A stretch of 7,160 bases of DNA from an uncultured Bacilli bacterium (GTDB lineage: Bacteria > Bacillota_I > Bacilli_A > RF39 > UBA660). The notes beneath the pieces are model-generated. The model ran no database searches. It was not told the DNA's origin and saw nothing but the letters and a program-made list of their open reading frames with translations. How positions within the stretch are numbered: the stretch's first letter is position 1; every line of letters begins with the position of its first letter. Position numbers and translations under genes: made by a program. Of this stretch, positions 1-5,424 are shown in pieces. The DNA lies in NCBI GenBank assembly GCA_944327405.1, contig CALVHK010000048.1, positions 1 through 7,160 on the forward strand, written 5' to 3'.

Positions 1-905
1 ATCAAATGAACGATCTTCTCTACTTGTTTTAGTTTTTCAGCTGCATCTTCATCTTCAGCATAAACTTCCGTGAAATTTTCAATTGTTCTATCCATTACTG
101 CATCAATTGCAGCATATTTTTCTAACTTATCTTTAATTTGAATAGCCTCTAACATATCTTTGGTAGCAAATTCTCTTACAGCCGCTTCTACCTCTGGATC
201 TAATTCTGCTTTTGGAAGCTCGATTTTTTCTTCGCCGATTTCATCAATAATACTTTGTTGAAACTCACACAATTTCTTTAAATTATCATGCCCAAACATT
301 AATGCTTCAAGCATTTCTTTTTCGCTTAACTCTTGTGCTCCAGCCTCAACCATGCATATAGCATCATTTGTTCCGGCAACAGTAAGTGACAATGTACTAG
401 CTTCTACTTGTTCTGCAGTCGGATTAATGACAAGCTTACCATCTACTTTACCAACAATAACACCACTTACTGGTCCATCAAAAGGAATCTTTGAAATTCC
501 TAAACATAAACTAGAACCAAATAATGCAGCCATTTCTGGTGAGTTATCAGGGTCTACCGATAACACGGTATTAACTACTTGTATTTCTTGTCTCAAGTTC
601 TCATCAAACATTGGTCGAATTGGACGGTCAATGAGTCTTGCTGCAAGTGTTGCCGCATCACTAGGACGACCTTCTCTTTTTATAAATCCACCCGGTATTT
701 TACCTACCGAATAAAGTTTTTCTTGATACAAAACTTGTAATGGAAAGAAATCTTGTCCCATGACTTCTTTACCCATAACACAAACAGAGAGTACTACGGT
801 GTCCCCGTAACGTACCAATACTGCCCCATCGGTTTGTTTTGCTAACTCTCCTGTTTCTACAACGAGTTCTCTTCCTAAAAAATCTAACTTAAATACTTTC
901 TTCAT
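1..905 (-). CDS. pnp: Polynucleotide phosphorylase (PNPase), N-terminal 301 residues, 3' end outside window
   Basis: PNPase is a phosphate-dependent 3'-5' exoribonuclease of mRNA turnover. The 301 residues visible cover the first RNase PH-like domain (about residues 1-140) and the all-helical linker domain (about 230-300). The second RNase PH domain, KH and S1 domains would lie beyond the window edge; the family is normally about 700 residues. Diagnostic stretches are DFFPLQVLYQEKLYSVGKIP, GGFIKREGRPSD, RLIDRPIRPMF and VLSVDPDNSPE, all hallmarks of bacterial PNPase. The ATG at 905 is preceded by GAAGGAG at 911-917 with 5 bases of spacing. The gene follows rpsO with a 44-base gap that holds a U-tailed hairpin, so it is probably expressed partly by readthrough from the rpsO promoter. 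rpsO-pnp is a widespread bacterial gene order. The identification is secure. Confidence 0.97.
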   Translation of the reverse strand, partial: MKKVFKLDFLGRELVVETGELAKQTDGAVLVRYGDTVVLSVCVMGKEVMGQDFFPLQVLYQEKLYSVGKIPGGFIKREGRPSDAATLAARLIDRPIRPMFDENLRQEIQVVNTVLSVDPDNSPEMAALFGSSLCLGISKIPFDGPVSGVIVGKVDGKLVINPTAEQVEASTLSLTVAGTNDAICMVEAGAQELSEKEMLEALMFGHDNLKKLCEFQQSIIDEIGEEKIELPKAELDPEVEAAVREFATKDMLEAIQIKDKLEKYAAIDAVMDRTIENFTEVYAEDEDAAEKLKQVEKIVHL

Positions 906-920
906 ACATGCTCCTTCTAT

Positions 921-949
921 AAAAAAAGACACTAAAAATTTTAGTGCCC
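921..949 (-). terminator. U-tailed hairpin between rpsO and pnp
   Basis: Directly after the rpsO stop the minus strand reads GGCACTAA, a short A/T loop, then TTAGTGTC and seven T. The stem is about 8 bp with one G-U pair. It looks like an intrinsic terminator or attenuator. Because the pnp ribosome binding site starts only a few bases after the T run and no other promoter is evident, it is likely a partial terminator that lowers pnp relative to rpsO. A processing-site role is also possible. Confidence 0.75.
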
Positions 950-1219
950 TTATTTTCTTAAATTTAATTTCTTAATTACATTACGATAACTAACAACATC
1001 GTTTTCTTTTAAGTAAGCAAGTAATTTTCTTCTTTTACCAACTTTCATTAAAAGTCCACGATTAGAATGATAGTCATGTTTATGTACTTTTAAATGTTCA
1101 GTTAAATCATTAATTTCATGAGTAAGAATAGCAATTTGTACTTCTGCAGAACCACAGTCTTTTTCATTCTTACCAAATTCTTTAATCAACTTAGCTTTTT
1201 CTTCTTTTGTAACTGCCAT
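950..1219 (-). CDS. rpsO: 30S ribosomal protein S15
   Basis: This is a full-length S15 of 89 residues, the usual length. It binds the central domain of 16S rRNA early in 30S assembly. The four-helix S15 fold is recognisable: a N-terminal helix beginning MAVTKEEKAKLIKEF, then GSAEVQIAILTHEINDLTEHLK, then the conserved HDYHSNRGLL RNA-binding segment (about residues 48-57) and the KRRKLLAYL helix. The ATG at 1219 has a perfect AAGGAGG at 1226-1232 with 6 bases of spacing. A consensus-like promoter lies at 1304-1332, and the roughly 78-base leader can form a pseudoknot with the ribosome binding site (separate entry). pnp follows downstream. Identification is secure. Confidence 0.98.
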   Translation of the reverse strand: MAVTKEEKAKLIKEFGKNEKDCGSAEVQIAILTHEINDLTEHLKVHKHDYHSNRGLLMKVGKRRKLLAYLKENDVVSYRNVIKKLNLRK

Positions 1220-1297
1220 AAATATCCTCCTTATCTAACAAACGGTTTAATCCAAGTAAAAATTTAAGGAGTAAATTTAAACCTCGACTAAACTTAC
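1220..1297 (-). promoter_or_regulatory. Candidate S15 autoregulatory leader (H-type pseudoknot over the ribosome binding site)
   Basis: The rpsO leader contains GGTTTAA (1277-1283) that can pair with TTAAACC (1244-1250), a perfect 7-bp stem. Inside its loop, CTCCTTA (1265-1271) is perfectly complementary to TAAGGAG of the ribosome binding site (1227-1233), which lies outside that stem. Forming both helices gives an H-type pseudoknot that hides the ribosome binding site. A competing local hairpin, AAATTTA-CTCCT-TAAATTT (1260-1278), would instead display CTCCT in its loop. S15 is known to repress its own translation through different leader structures in different phyla. The pairings are seen in the sequence; the regulation is inferred. 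Confidence 0.55.
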
Positions 1298-1303
1298 ATC
1301 ATT

Positions 1304-1332
1304 ATTATATTATAGAGTTTTAAAAAAATCAA
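1304..1332 (-). promoter_or_regulatory. Housekeeping promoter of rpsO(-pnp)
   Basis: On the minus strand TTGATT (1327-1332) and TATAAT (1304-1309) are separated by exactly 17 bases. A second overlapping TATAAT sits at 1309-1314 but gives poor spacing. The expected start of transcription is near 1297, leaving a leader of about 78 bases before rpsO. Confidence 0.7.
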
Positions 1333-1363
1333 CAAAAACTTTTTCACCAAACACTCCCTATAC

Positions 1364-2260
1364 TTATCTCATCAAGTCCCTACCATTCATGCTACATAAA
1401 CGATCAACAAACTCTAACTTTTTAAAGTCTTTTTCAAGCAAAACTCTATTCTTATATTTCTCTAGAAATTCAGATTGTACTTTTACTGTTAAATCATTCA
1501 CTCTACTTTCTAAAACAAAACAAGCATTTTTCACTGTCACATCAGTATACTGTGCTTCTTCTTTAGAAACGATATTACCCCAAACATCAAACATATCACC
1601 ATCTGTTAAAAGCATTCTTTCTTGATTACTACTTCTATATTCTTCTAAAGTATCTACGGAAAAGTGAACTTGACTTGGATGTAAAGAAAGATAATTCAAA
1701 ATCATATCAAACCAATCAAACCGAAATTCTTCTATATTAGGTTGATTCATTTCTGCCTTTGAAGGAAAAGTCCTACTAACAAAGCGAAAATTAGAAGTAT
1801 ATAATGTTTTTTCATGTTTATCTAAATATACCTCATCAATAATAAATTGATATGTAGGCCAAGAATACATACTATTTACTATCCCACCGCTCTTTATATC
1901 GAGAGTCATTCTTGGAAAAATATCTTTAGGGAAATATGCTAATCTATATCCGCTATGGGCCAAATAAACATGAAACTCTGGTCTATCATCATCTAAAATA
2001 AAAGCAACATTACTAACACCATATTCTTCATTCAAGGCAAGAAACTCTTGAAAGTAGCCATCCAAACTACGATACTCTTGTAACTTTCTCATAAGTAAAT
2101 ATCCTAGATTTACATCTTTAATATCATGTTTCCAAAAGAAATCTAAAATATCTTTTTTAAAACGTAAATCATAGAAAGCATAGCCAATCTTATCCTTTAA
2201 CAAGGCATAGTCTTTGAAAATGATAGTCCATTCTTCAATGGTTTTCTTTATAACTAACAT
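1364..2260 (-). CDS. Unknown soluble protein, 298 residues, second gene of a pair
   Basis: I do not recognise this protein. It has 298 residues, is rich in charged and aromatic residues, and has no signal peptide or hydrophobic segment long enough to cross a membrane, so it is probably cytoplasmic. The N-terminal ~75 residues look helical (many K, E, L), the middle (about 85-165) has alternating hydrophobic residues suggesting beta strands, and the last ~50 residues look like an amphipathic helix region rich in E, K and L. No catalytic motif is apparent. The ATG at 2260 lies 11 bases after the stop of the upstream gene; the purine-rich AGGGGA between them may serve as a weak ribosome binding site, so the two are almost certainly co-transcribed and translationally linked. 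No clear terminator is seen before the rpsO promoter. Confidence 0.85.
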   Translation of the reverse strand: MLVIKKTIEEWTIIFKDYALLKDKIGYAFYDLRFKKDILDFFWKHDIKDVNLGYLLMRKLQEYRSLDGYFQEFLALNEEYGVSNVAFILDDDRPEFHVYLAHSGYRLAYFPKDIFPRMTLDIKSGGIVNSMYSWPTYQFIIDEVYLDKHEKTLYTSNFRFVSRTFPSKAEMNQPNIEEFRFDWFDMILNYLSLHPSQVHFSVDTLEEYRSSNQERMLLTDGDMFDVWGNIVSKEEAQYTDVTVKNACFVLESRVNDLTVKVQSEFLEKYKNRVLLEKDFKKLEFVDRLCSMNGRDLMR

Positions 2261-2271
2261 AATAAAGTCCC

Positions 2272-2919
2272 CTATCTATGCCTACCAAGCTGTGATTTAA
2301 CAATAGAAATTACTTCTTTTATATCCATACTAGCATCATAATAAAAGTCTTGTCTTACAGCGTAATAAGGTGCCACAACTTTTCCCTCTTTATTAAGGTA
2401 TGTAACAATCTGTTCAAAATTATCTTCACCAATAGGCAAAAATACACTGGCCTCTGCTAATTCTAATCCCAATTCTTTTCGATAAGAAAAAGCACTAATA
2501 TGACTGAAATCACCCGTTATTTCCCGTTCAATATCCAAACTAAACAAAGATTCCTTAACTCCATCTTTTAATTTTAATAATCTATTACCCATATAAACAA
2601 AATCAAAGCCAGGCAACAAAGAAGTTTTTATATTTCCCTTTTTTACCGTAATATGATAAAGTTCAAAATCATAAGTATTAAACACAACATTTGCTTCATC
2701 TATCACACTAAACTTATAAAGATAAGATGTAGGAACAAGCTTCAAAACAGGCGCAAAATCTCTAGTAACAACTCCAATTAAAGGCTCACTAACAAGACTA
2801 CCCTCAAAGTCTGTTACCAACTCCGCCTTAACGATTCCTAGACCATGACTAAAATCAACGTCTTCTTTTCTTAAAACAAACTCTAATCCTTGATAAGTCA
2901 TTATAAAACTATGATTCAT
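2272..2919 (-). CDS. Unknown soluble protein, 215 residues, first gene of a pair
   Basis: I do not recognise this protein. From the ATG at 2919 it has 215 residues, starting MNHSFIMTYQGLEFVLRKED. An in-frame GTG at 2934 would add five residues, but that codon falls in the GTGGGGGT stretch that best serves as ribosome binding site for the ATG, so I prefer 2919. The protein has no membrane segment; the pattern of alternating hydrophobic residues and repeated short strands through about residue 150 suggests a mostly beta fold, with a helical C-terminus (MDIKEVISIVKSQLGRHR). It is followed after 11 bases by the 298-residue gene, so the two probably act together. A weak promoter candidate lies just upstream. 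Confidence 0.82.
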   Translation of the reverse strand: MNHSFIMTYQGLEFVLRKEDVDFSHGLGIVKAELVTDFEGSLVSEPLIGVVTRDFAPVLKLVPTSYLYKFSVIDEANVVFNTYDFELYHITVKKGNIKTSLLPGFDFVYMGNRLLKLKDGVKESLFSLDIEREITGDFSHISAFSYRKELGLELAEASVFLPIGEDNFEQIVTYLNKEGKVVAPYYAVRQDFYYDASMDIKEVISIVKSQLGRHR

Positions 2920-2950
2920 AAGTCTTACCCCCACAAAAACTTCAGTACTA

Positions 2951-2962
2951 ATTATATTACCA
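2951..2962 (-). promoter_or_regulatory. Weak promoter candidate for the unknown gene pair
   Basis: On the minus strand TGGTAATATAAT contains either an extended -10 (TGG then TAATAT, 2954-2962) or a plain TATAAT (2951-2956). No good -35 hexamer is present at 17 bases. It lies 32-43 bases before the preferred start at 2919, a sensible place for a promoter, but AT-rich sequence produces such matches by chance. Confidence 0.35.
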
Positions 2963-3022
2963 TAAATATGGAAGTTAGTACATATTTTTTACACCCTTTT
3001 CACACAAACTAGACAATTAAAG

Positions 3023-3307
3023 TTAAAAAGTATGGTTAAAATCCGCTCTTCCTCTCATAAATAACCGAGTAATTATCTTCTCATGTATTTTCCTATGAAA
3101 GCAAATCAAATAAATGTCATAAACCAAATTATAAACCGGCAAAATAATCTTCAAGAAAGTAAAAAATAACACATAAACTTCTTCTAAAATTGAAGCTTTA
3201 TAAAGATGAATATGATTTTCTTTTATCCTTTCAAAAAATAAATTAATCGTTAAACGAGTAACGATTATACTAAAAGCAATGCTAAGCAAATAAAAATAAA
3301 ATAACAC
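3023..3307 (-). CDS. Small two-helix membrane protein, 94 residues, unknown function
   Basis: I do not recognise a family. There are 94 residues with a hydrophobic N-terminal segment (about residues 2-17, rich in F, Y, I and L) and a second one (about 44-70). A charged stretch ERIKENHIHLYK lies between them, and a basic tail (HRKIHEK, RGRADF) follows. The tail and loop charges suggest an integral membrane protein with two passes and a cytoplasmic basic C-terminus. The start is a GTG at 3307, chosen because GAAAGGAGA (3316-3324) lies 9 bases upstream and no ATG fits. A strong promoter lies at 3341-3370, giving a short leader of about 26 bases. No terminator is apparent downstream; about 100 bases separate it from the next unknown gene. 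Confidence 0.75.
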   Translation of the reverse strand: MLFYFYLLSIAFSIIVTRLTINLFFERIKENHIHLYKASILEEVYVLFFTFLKIILPVYNLVYDIYLICFHRKIHEKIITRLFMRGRADFNHTF

Positions 3308-3340
3308 TAGTTGAATCTCCTTTCAAGTGCGAGGAAGTTC

Positions 3341-3370
3341 ATAATATCACATAAAAGTTTCAAGTGTCAA
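3341..3370 (-). promoter_or_regulatory. Strong promoter of the small membrane protein gene
   Basis: The minus strand has a perfect TTGACA (3365-3370), an 18-base spacer ending in TGA, and TATTAT (3341-3346), so both a consensus -35 and an extended -10 are present. The expected start is near 3334. The 9-base word CACTTGAAA occurs twice around it, at 3358-3366 (overlapping the -35) and at 3321-3329 (overlapping the ribosome binding site). Confidence 0.75.
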
Positions 3371-3399
3371 TTTATTATCATTGACTTAACACTTAATAG

Positions 3400-3547
3400 A
3401 CACGATTGCTTTACACAAAAGGCCTTATTTTCCTCTAAAAACAGAGACTATTGGTACAAATTAAAAAGGCGAATGGAAGACGAAGAAGTTTCGGAACTAT
3501 CGACAAATTGTCGACGTTTAAAATTGCTATCTAAAGATGGTAAATAA
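3400..3547 (+). pseudogene. Remnant of a BRO-N / phage antirepressor-like gene
   Basis: The plus strand encodes KNRDYWYKLKRRMEDEEVSE followed by LSTNCRRLKLLSKDGK and a stop. From memory this matches a conserved segment of the BRO-N/prophage antirepressor-like family (pattern YW..LK.RL..E..EL.TNC..LKL...DGK). Intact members normally run on past DGK for well over 100 residues, and start well before the YW motif after a W-[FY]-SVxDV segment. Here the frame stops right after DGK, no convincing start with a ribosome binding site is visible, and nothing family-like follows. This is therefore read as a gene fragment. It is the only plus-strand coding signal in the window and lies near the 3' end of a tRNA gene, a common integration site. 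The left edge is approximate. A short real peptide starting at the ATG at 3473 is the alternative. Confidence 0.55.
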
Positions 3548-3595
3548 AATTACACACAAATTACACATGATAGTAACTTTTCGCTAAAAAATTAA

Positions 3596-3624
3596 AAAGA
3601 AAAAACGAGCTAATGCCCGCCTTT
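3596..3624 (-). terminator. Terminator after tRNA-Thr
   Basis: Thirteen bases after the tRNA CCA end the minus strand reads AAAGGCGGGC, loop ATTA, GCTCGTTTTTTC. The stem includes G-U pairs and leads into a T run, the form of an intrinsic terminator. Confidence 0.7.
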
Positions 3625-3636
3625 AAATCAAAAAAA

Positions 3637-3712
3637 TGGTGCTGAAAAAAGGAATCGAACCTTCGACCTACGCATTACGAGTGCGTTGCTCTACCGACTG
3701 AGCTACTTCAGC
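3637..3712 (-). tRNA. tRNA-Thr, anticodon CGU
   Basis: A complete 76-base cloverleaf can be folded on the minus strand. The acceptor is GCTGAAG with TTTCAGC, the D stem is GCTC/GAGC, and the anticodon stem is ACGCA/TGCGT around the loop CTCGTAA. The variable loop is AGGTC, the T stem is GAAGG/CCTTT with loop TTCGAAT, the discriminator is A, and the 3' CCA is encoded. Anticodon CGU reads the threonine codon ACG. It has its own extended -10 promoter and terminator, so it is a single-gene unit. Confidence 0.97.
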
Positions 3713-3722
3713 AGCTAGAAAT

Positions 3723-3731
3723 ATTATAACA
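3723..3731 (-). promoter_or_regulatory. Extended -10 promoter of tRNA-Thr
   Basis: TGTTATAAT on the minus strand is an extended -10 element whose last base is 10 bases before the tRNA. The -35 position (TTTCCC) matches poorly and falls inside the sigma-factor terminator hairpin. Confidence 0.65.
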
Positions 3732-3732
3732 C

Positions 3733-3761
3733 AAAAAATACTTTAGGGAAAGCTAAAGTAT
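3733..3761 (-). terminator. Terminator of the STAS-sigma operon
   Basis: A perfect 9-bp stem, ATACTTTAG (3753-3761) with CTAAAGTAT (3738-3746) around a 6-base loop, is followed by a T run (3733-3738). It begins at the last base of the sigma factor stop codon. Confidence 0.85.
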
Positions 3762-4402
3762 CACATTAATGCCATACGCATTTTCTCCAAGCTCTTTTTC
3801 TCATAACGACTAACCATGACTTGCGTCATATTTAACTTTTTAGCTACTTCACTTTGCGTTAAATCATCAAAATAACGAGCCTGAATAATCTGTTTCTCAC
3901 AACTATCTAAAACCTTAAAACTATCATCTATATCCATTTTCAAATCTGCATTCACTTGATGTTTATCGGCAATAACTTCATGCAAATTAAGTTCATTTGC
4001 TTCATCATCCAAGGATATTAAAGCCTGACTACATGCTACAGCTTCTCTTACCATTTCATAATCTAGCTCCAAAAACTGAGCCACTTCATAATCACTCGGA
4101 ATATAATTTAAGCGTTGCGCCAGTTCATATCTTGTTTTTTCTACTGCTTTATATAATTTAAGCATATCCCTGCTAACTTTAATATTTTTGCAAGAATTAA
4201 CTAATGCATACATCTCCCCAAATATATAAGGATAAGCATAAGTACTAAACTTAGCACTCTTGGTATCTTTATAATTTTGATAAGCTTTTAAAAGTCCAAT
4301 AACCCCAACTTGAATCAGGTCTTCCCGAGAGCAATTATAAAATTTGTTAGCGATTTTCTTGATTAATCCCATGTGGGATTCAATAAGTTCATTCGTTGTC
4401 AT
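3761..4402 (-). CDS. sigF: SigF-like sporulation/stress sigma factor (sigma-70 group 3)
   Basis: This is an RNA polymerase sigma factor of the SigF/SigG/SigB group. Its 213 residues include region 2 (about 8-80) with the core-binding stretch EDLIQVGVIGLLKA and KFSTYAYPYIFGEM. Region 3 (about 83-130) contains IPSDYEVAQFLELD, and region 4 (about 160-210) has the helix-turn-helix LTQSEVAKKLNMTQVMVSRY, closely matching the QSEVAxxLxxSQVxVSR signature of SigF. It is about 40 residues shorter than B. subtilis SigF, mainly at the N-terminus. Where SigF-type factors usually read GEIxRFxRDDGxxKVSR, this one reads GEMYALVNSCKNIKVSR, so several promoter-contact and melting residues differ. The ATG overlaps the stop of the upstream STAS gene (TAATG), with no separate ribosome binding site, indicating translational coupling. 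SigB- or SigG-like roles cannot be excluded; the family is secure. Confidence 0.9.
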   Translation of the reverse strand: MTTNELIESHMGLIKKIANKFYNCSREDLIQVGVIGLLKAYQNYKDTKSAKFSTYAYPYIFGEMYALVNSCKNIKVSRDMLKLYKAVEKTRYELAQRLNYIPSDYEVAQFLELDYEMVREAVACSQALISLDDEANELNLHEVIADKHQVNADLKMDIDDSFKVLDSCEKQIIQARYFDDLTQSEVAKKLNMTQVMVSRYEKKSLEKMRMALM

Positions 4403-4734
4403 TATATATTGATTAAATGATAAGCAGCAAGCTCATTACTAGCCACTCTCATTCTAAGCCTTTTCATTTTTTCTCTTAAAAAATCGCTAACTTCACACAA
4501 GCATATTTTACCCTTGTTAGTTCGAATTGCACATTTTGTATTAAGTAGTGCATCAAGCCCTGACTCATCAATATTTTCAAGTTCATACAAATTAAACACC
4601 AAATATTTAATTTTATGCTTAAGTACTACTGGCACAACATAGTTGTTAATCTTATAGCACACCTTTCTATCAAGCACACCTTTTAACCGAACATATAAAA
4701 TTCCTTTCTCATACTCCATATCTACTTTTAACAT
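4402..4734 (-). CDS. spoIIAA: STAS-domain anti-anti-sigma factor, SpoIIAA-like
   Basis: This is a single STAS domain of 110 residues. In sporulating Bacillota SpoIIAA binds the kinase/anti-sigma SpoIIAB and frees SigF; phosphorylation of one serine switches it off. The hallmark loop is DESGLDALL, with serine 58 from the chosen start, the same number as the phosphorylated serine of B. subtilis SpoIIAA. Before it lies the usual strand IKYLVFNLYELENI, and after it the helix and KGKICLCEVSDFLREKMKRL. The ATG at 4734 is preferred over the in-frame GTG at 4740, because AAAGGAG (4743-4749) is 8 bases from the ATG but only 2 from the GTG. It overlaps the sigma gene by one base. The kinase gene spoIIAB, normally between the two, is absent. 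No clear SigH-type promoter is visible upstream. Confidence 0.85.
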   Translation of the reverse strand: MLKVDMEYEKGILYVRLKGVLDRKVCYKINNYVVPVVLKHKIKYLVFNLYELENIDESGLDALLNTKCAIRTNKGKICLCEVSDFLREKMKRLRMRVASNELAAYHLINI

Positions 4735-4832
4735 ATCCACTTCTCCTTTGCTACTTAAATATAGTACAAAAGAGTTTATTTTTAAACACGTTCGACAAAG
4801 GTTGCCAAAACTTCTATTTTTTCACACGTAAA

Positions 4833-4873
4833 GAAAAAGTCCAACATGTTTAAAACAAATCATATAGGACTTT
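4833..4873 (-). terminator. Terminator of the ATPase-Toprim operon
   Basis: AAAGTCC (4867-4873) pairs with GGACTTT (4836-4842), extended inward by ATATG/CATGT after a mismatch, and is followed by a T run. The 5' arm lies inside the last codons of the Toprim gene's second reading frame, which suggests that frame is the original end of the gene. Confidence 0.7.
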
Positions 4874-5424
4874 CATTTCTTGTTTACTTAAATTTAAAAT
4901 CTTTTCAATATCTAAATAGCCAATAAATTCTTGCACACGGTATCCTTTAGTATAAACCCGATTTCCCTTTTTAAACAAATTATGAATTTTCTCTATACCA
5001 TTTTTGCCATTTATTTGTCTTGGAACTCTTATATTCAAGTAAGAACACAATCCTTCAACGTCTTTAAGAAAAAAAAATCTTCAATAGAATGCCTTGCCCG
5101 CATATGGATAACCTGATTGATGCCCAGTTTATAAAGCTCGTTTTCTAATTTTTGCCAATTAACAAAAGGATGTGGATAAAACTCGAAAACATCGGTATCA
5201 TAACACAATACCACAATGATTCTACTATTACACTTAGGAATAATATCATTTTTCATTTTAGCTAAAAGTTTAGTTTGAAAATTACCAATTCCTCTAATAT
5301 TTACATGATGAATTTTAAAAGGAAGCGTAGATAAACCAAGTTCTTTTCTAATTTCCTGAATCGCTAACGGATAAAATACCCCTTCAGTATCCCCTTCATA
5401 AACCATGACAACGGAATAGGTCAT
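4850..5424 (-). CDS. Toprim-like protein, reading frame broken at a T9 run
   Basis: A small Toprim-type protein, probably the nuclease partner of the upstream ATPase. Zero frame runs from ATG 5424 to a stop at 5035 (129 residues). The rest continues in the -1 frame to 4850; joining them at the T run gives about 191 residues. Visible motifs are MVYEGDTE at residues 7-14 (acidic E10 and E14 near the start, as in Toprim), CYDTDV with the D76-T-D78 pair, and HSIEDFFFLKD at 112-122, like the SIExxFL stretch of OLD/RloB/DUF4435-type Toprim proteins. The second frame has no start of its own: its TTG at 5050 has no ribosome binding site, while its upstream codons continue the protein smoothly. The ATG overlaps the ATPase stop (ATGA) without a separate ribosome binding site. 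The exact Toprim family (RloB, DUF4435/AriB, DUF4276) is not resolved. Confidence 0.7.
5068..5076 (-). repeat. Nine-T homopolymer at the frameshift site
   Basis: In the coding strand the sequence reads GAAGA, nine T, then CTTAAAG. Ten T would join the two halves of the Toprim gene in one frame. In the zero frame the bases read U UUU UUC, a classical slippery heptamer for -1 ribosomal frameshifting, and a run of nine is also prone to polymerase slippage. Confidence 0.85.

Noticed and set aside
352..714. Plus-strand open frame opposite pnp
   Set aside because: The minus strand here encodes clear PNPase; the plus frame has no ribosome binding site and no recognisable protein features.
1389..1625. 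Plus-strand open frame opposite the 298-residue gene
   Set aside because: It is antisense to a long intact gene, with biased Ser/Phe/Thr composition and no ribosome binding site.
3500..3514. Perfect 15-base palindrome TCGACAAATTGTCGA resembling an operator
   Set aside because: It lies inside the codons of the STNCRR motif of the antirepressor-like fragment, so protein conservation explains it; it is not next to a matching promoter.
4850..5050. Second half of the Toprim gene as an independent 66-residue gene
   Set aside because: Its only start is a TTG without a ribosome binding site, and the same frame continues upstream to the T9 run as protein that fits the first half.
4931..5116. Plus-strand open frame opposite the Toprim gene
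   Set aside because: It contains the A9 run as a lysine stretch, and has no ribosome binding site or family features; the minus-strand protein is more convincing.
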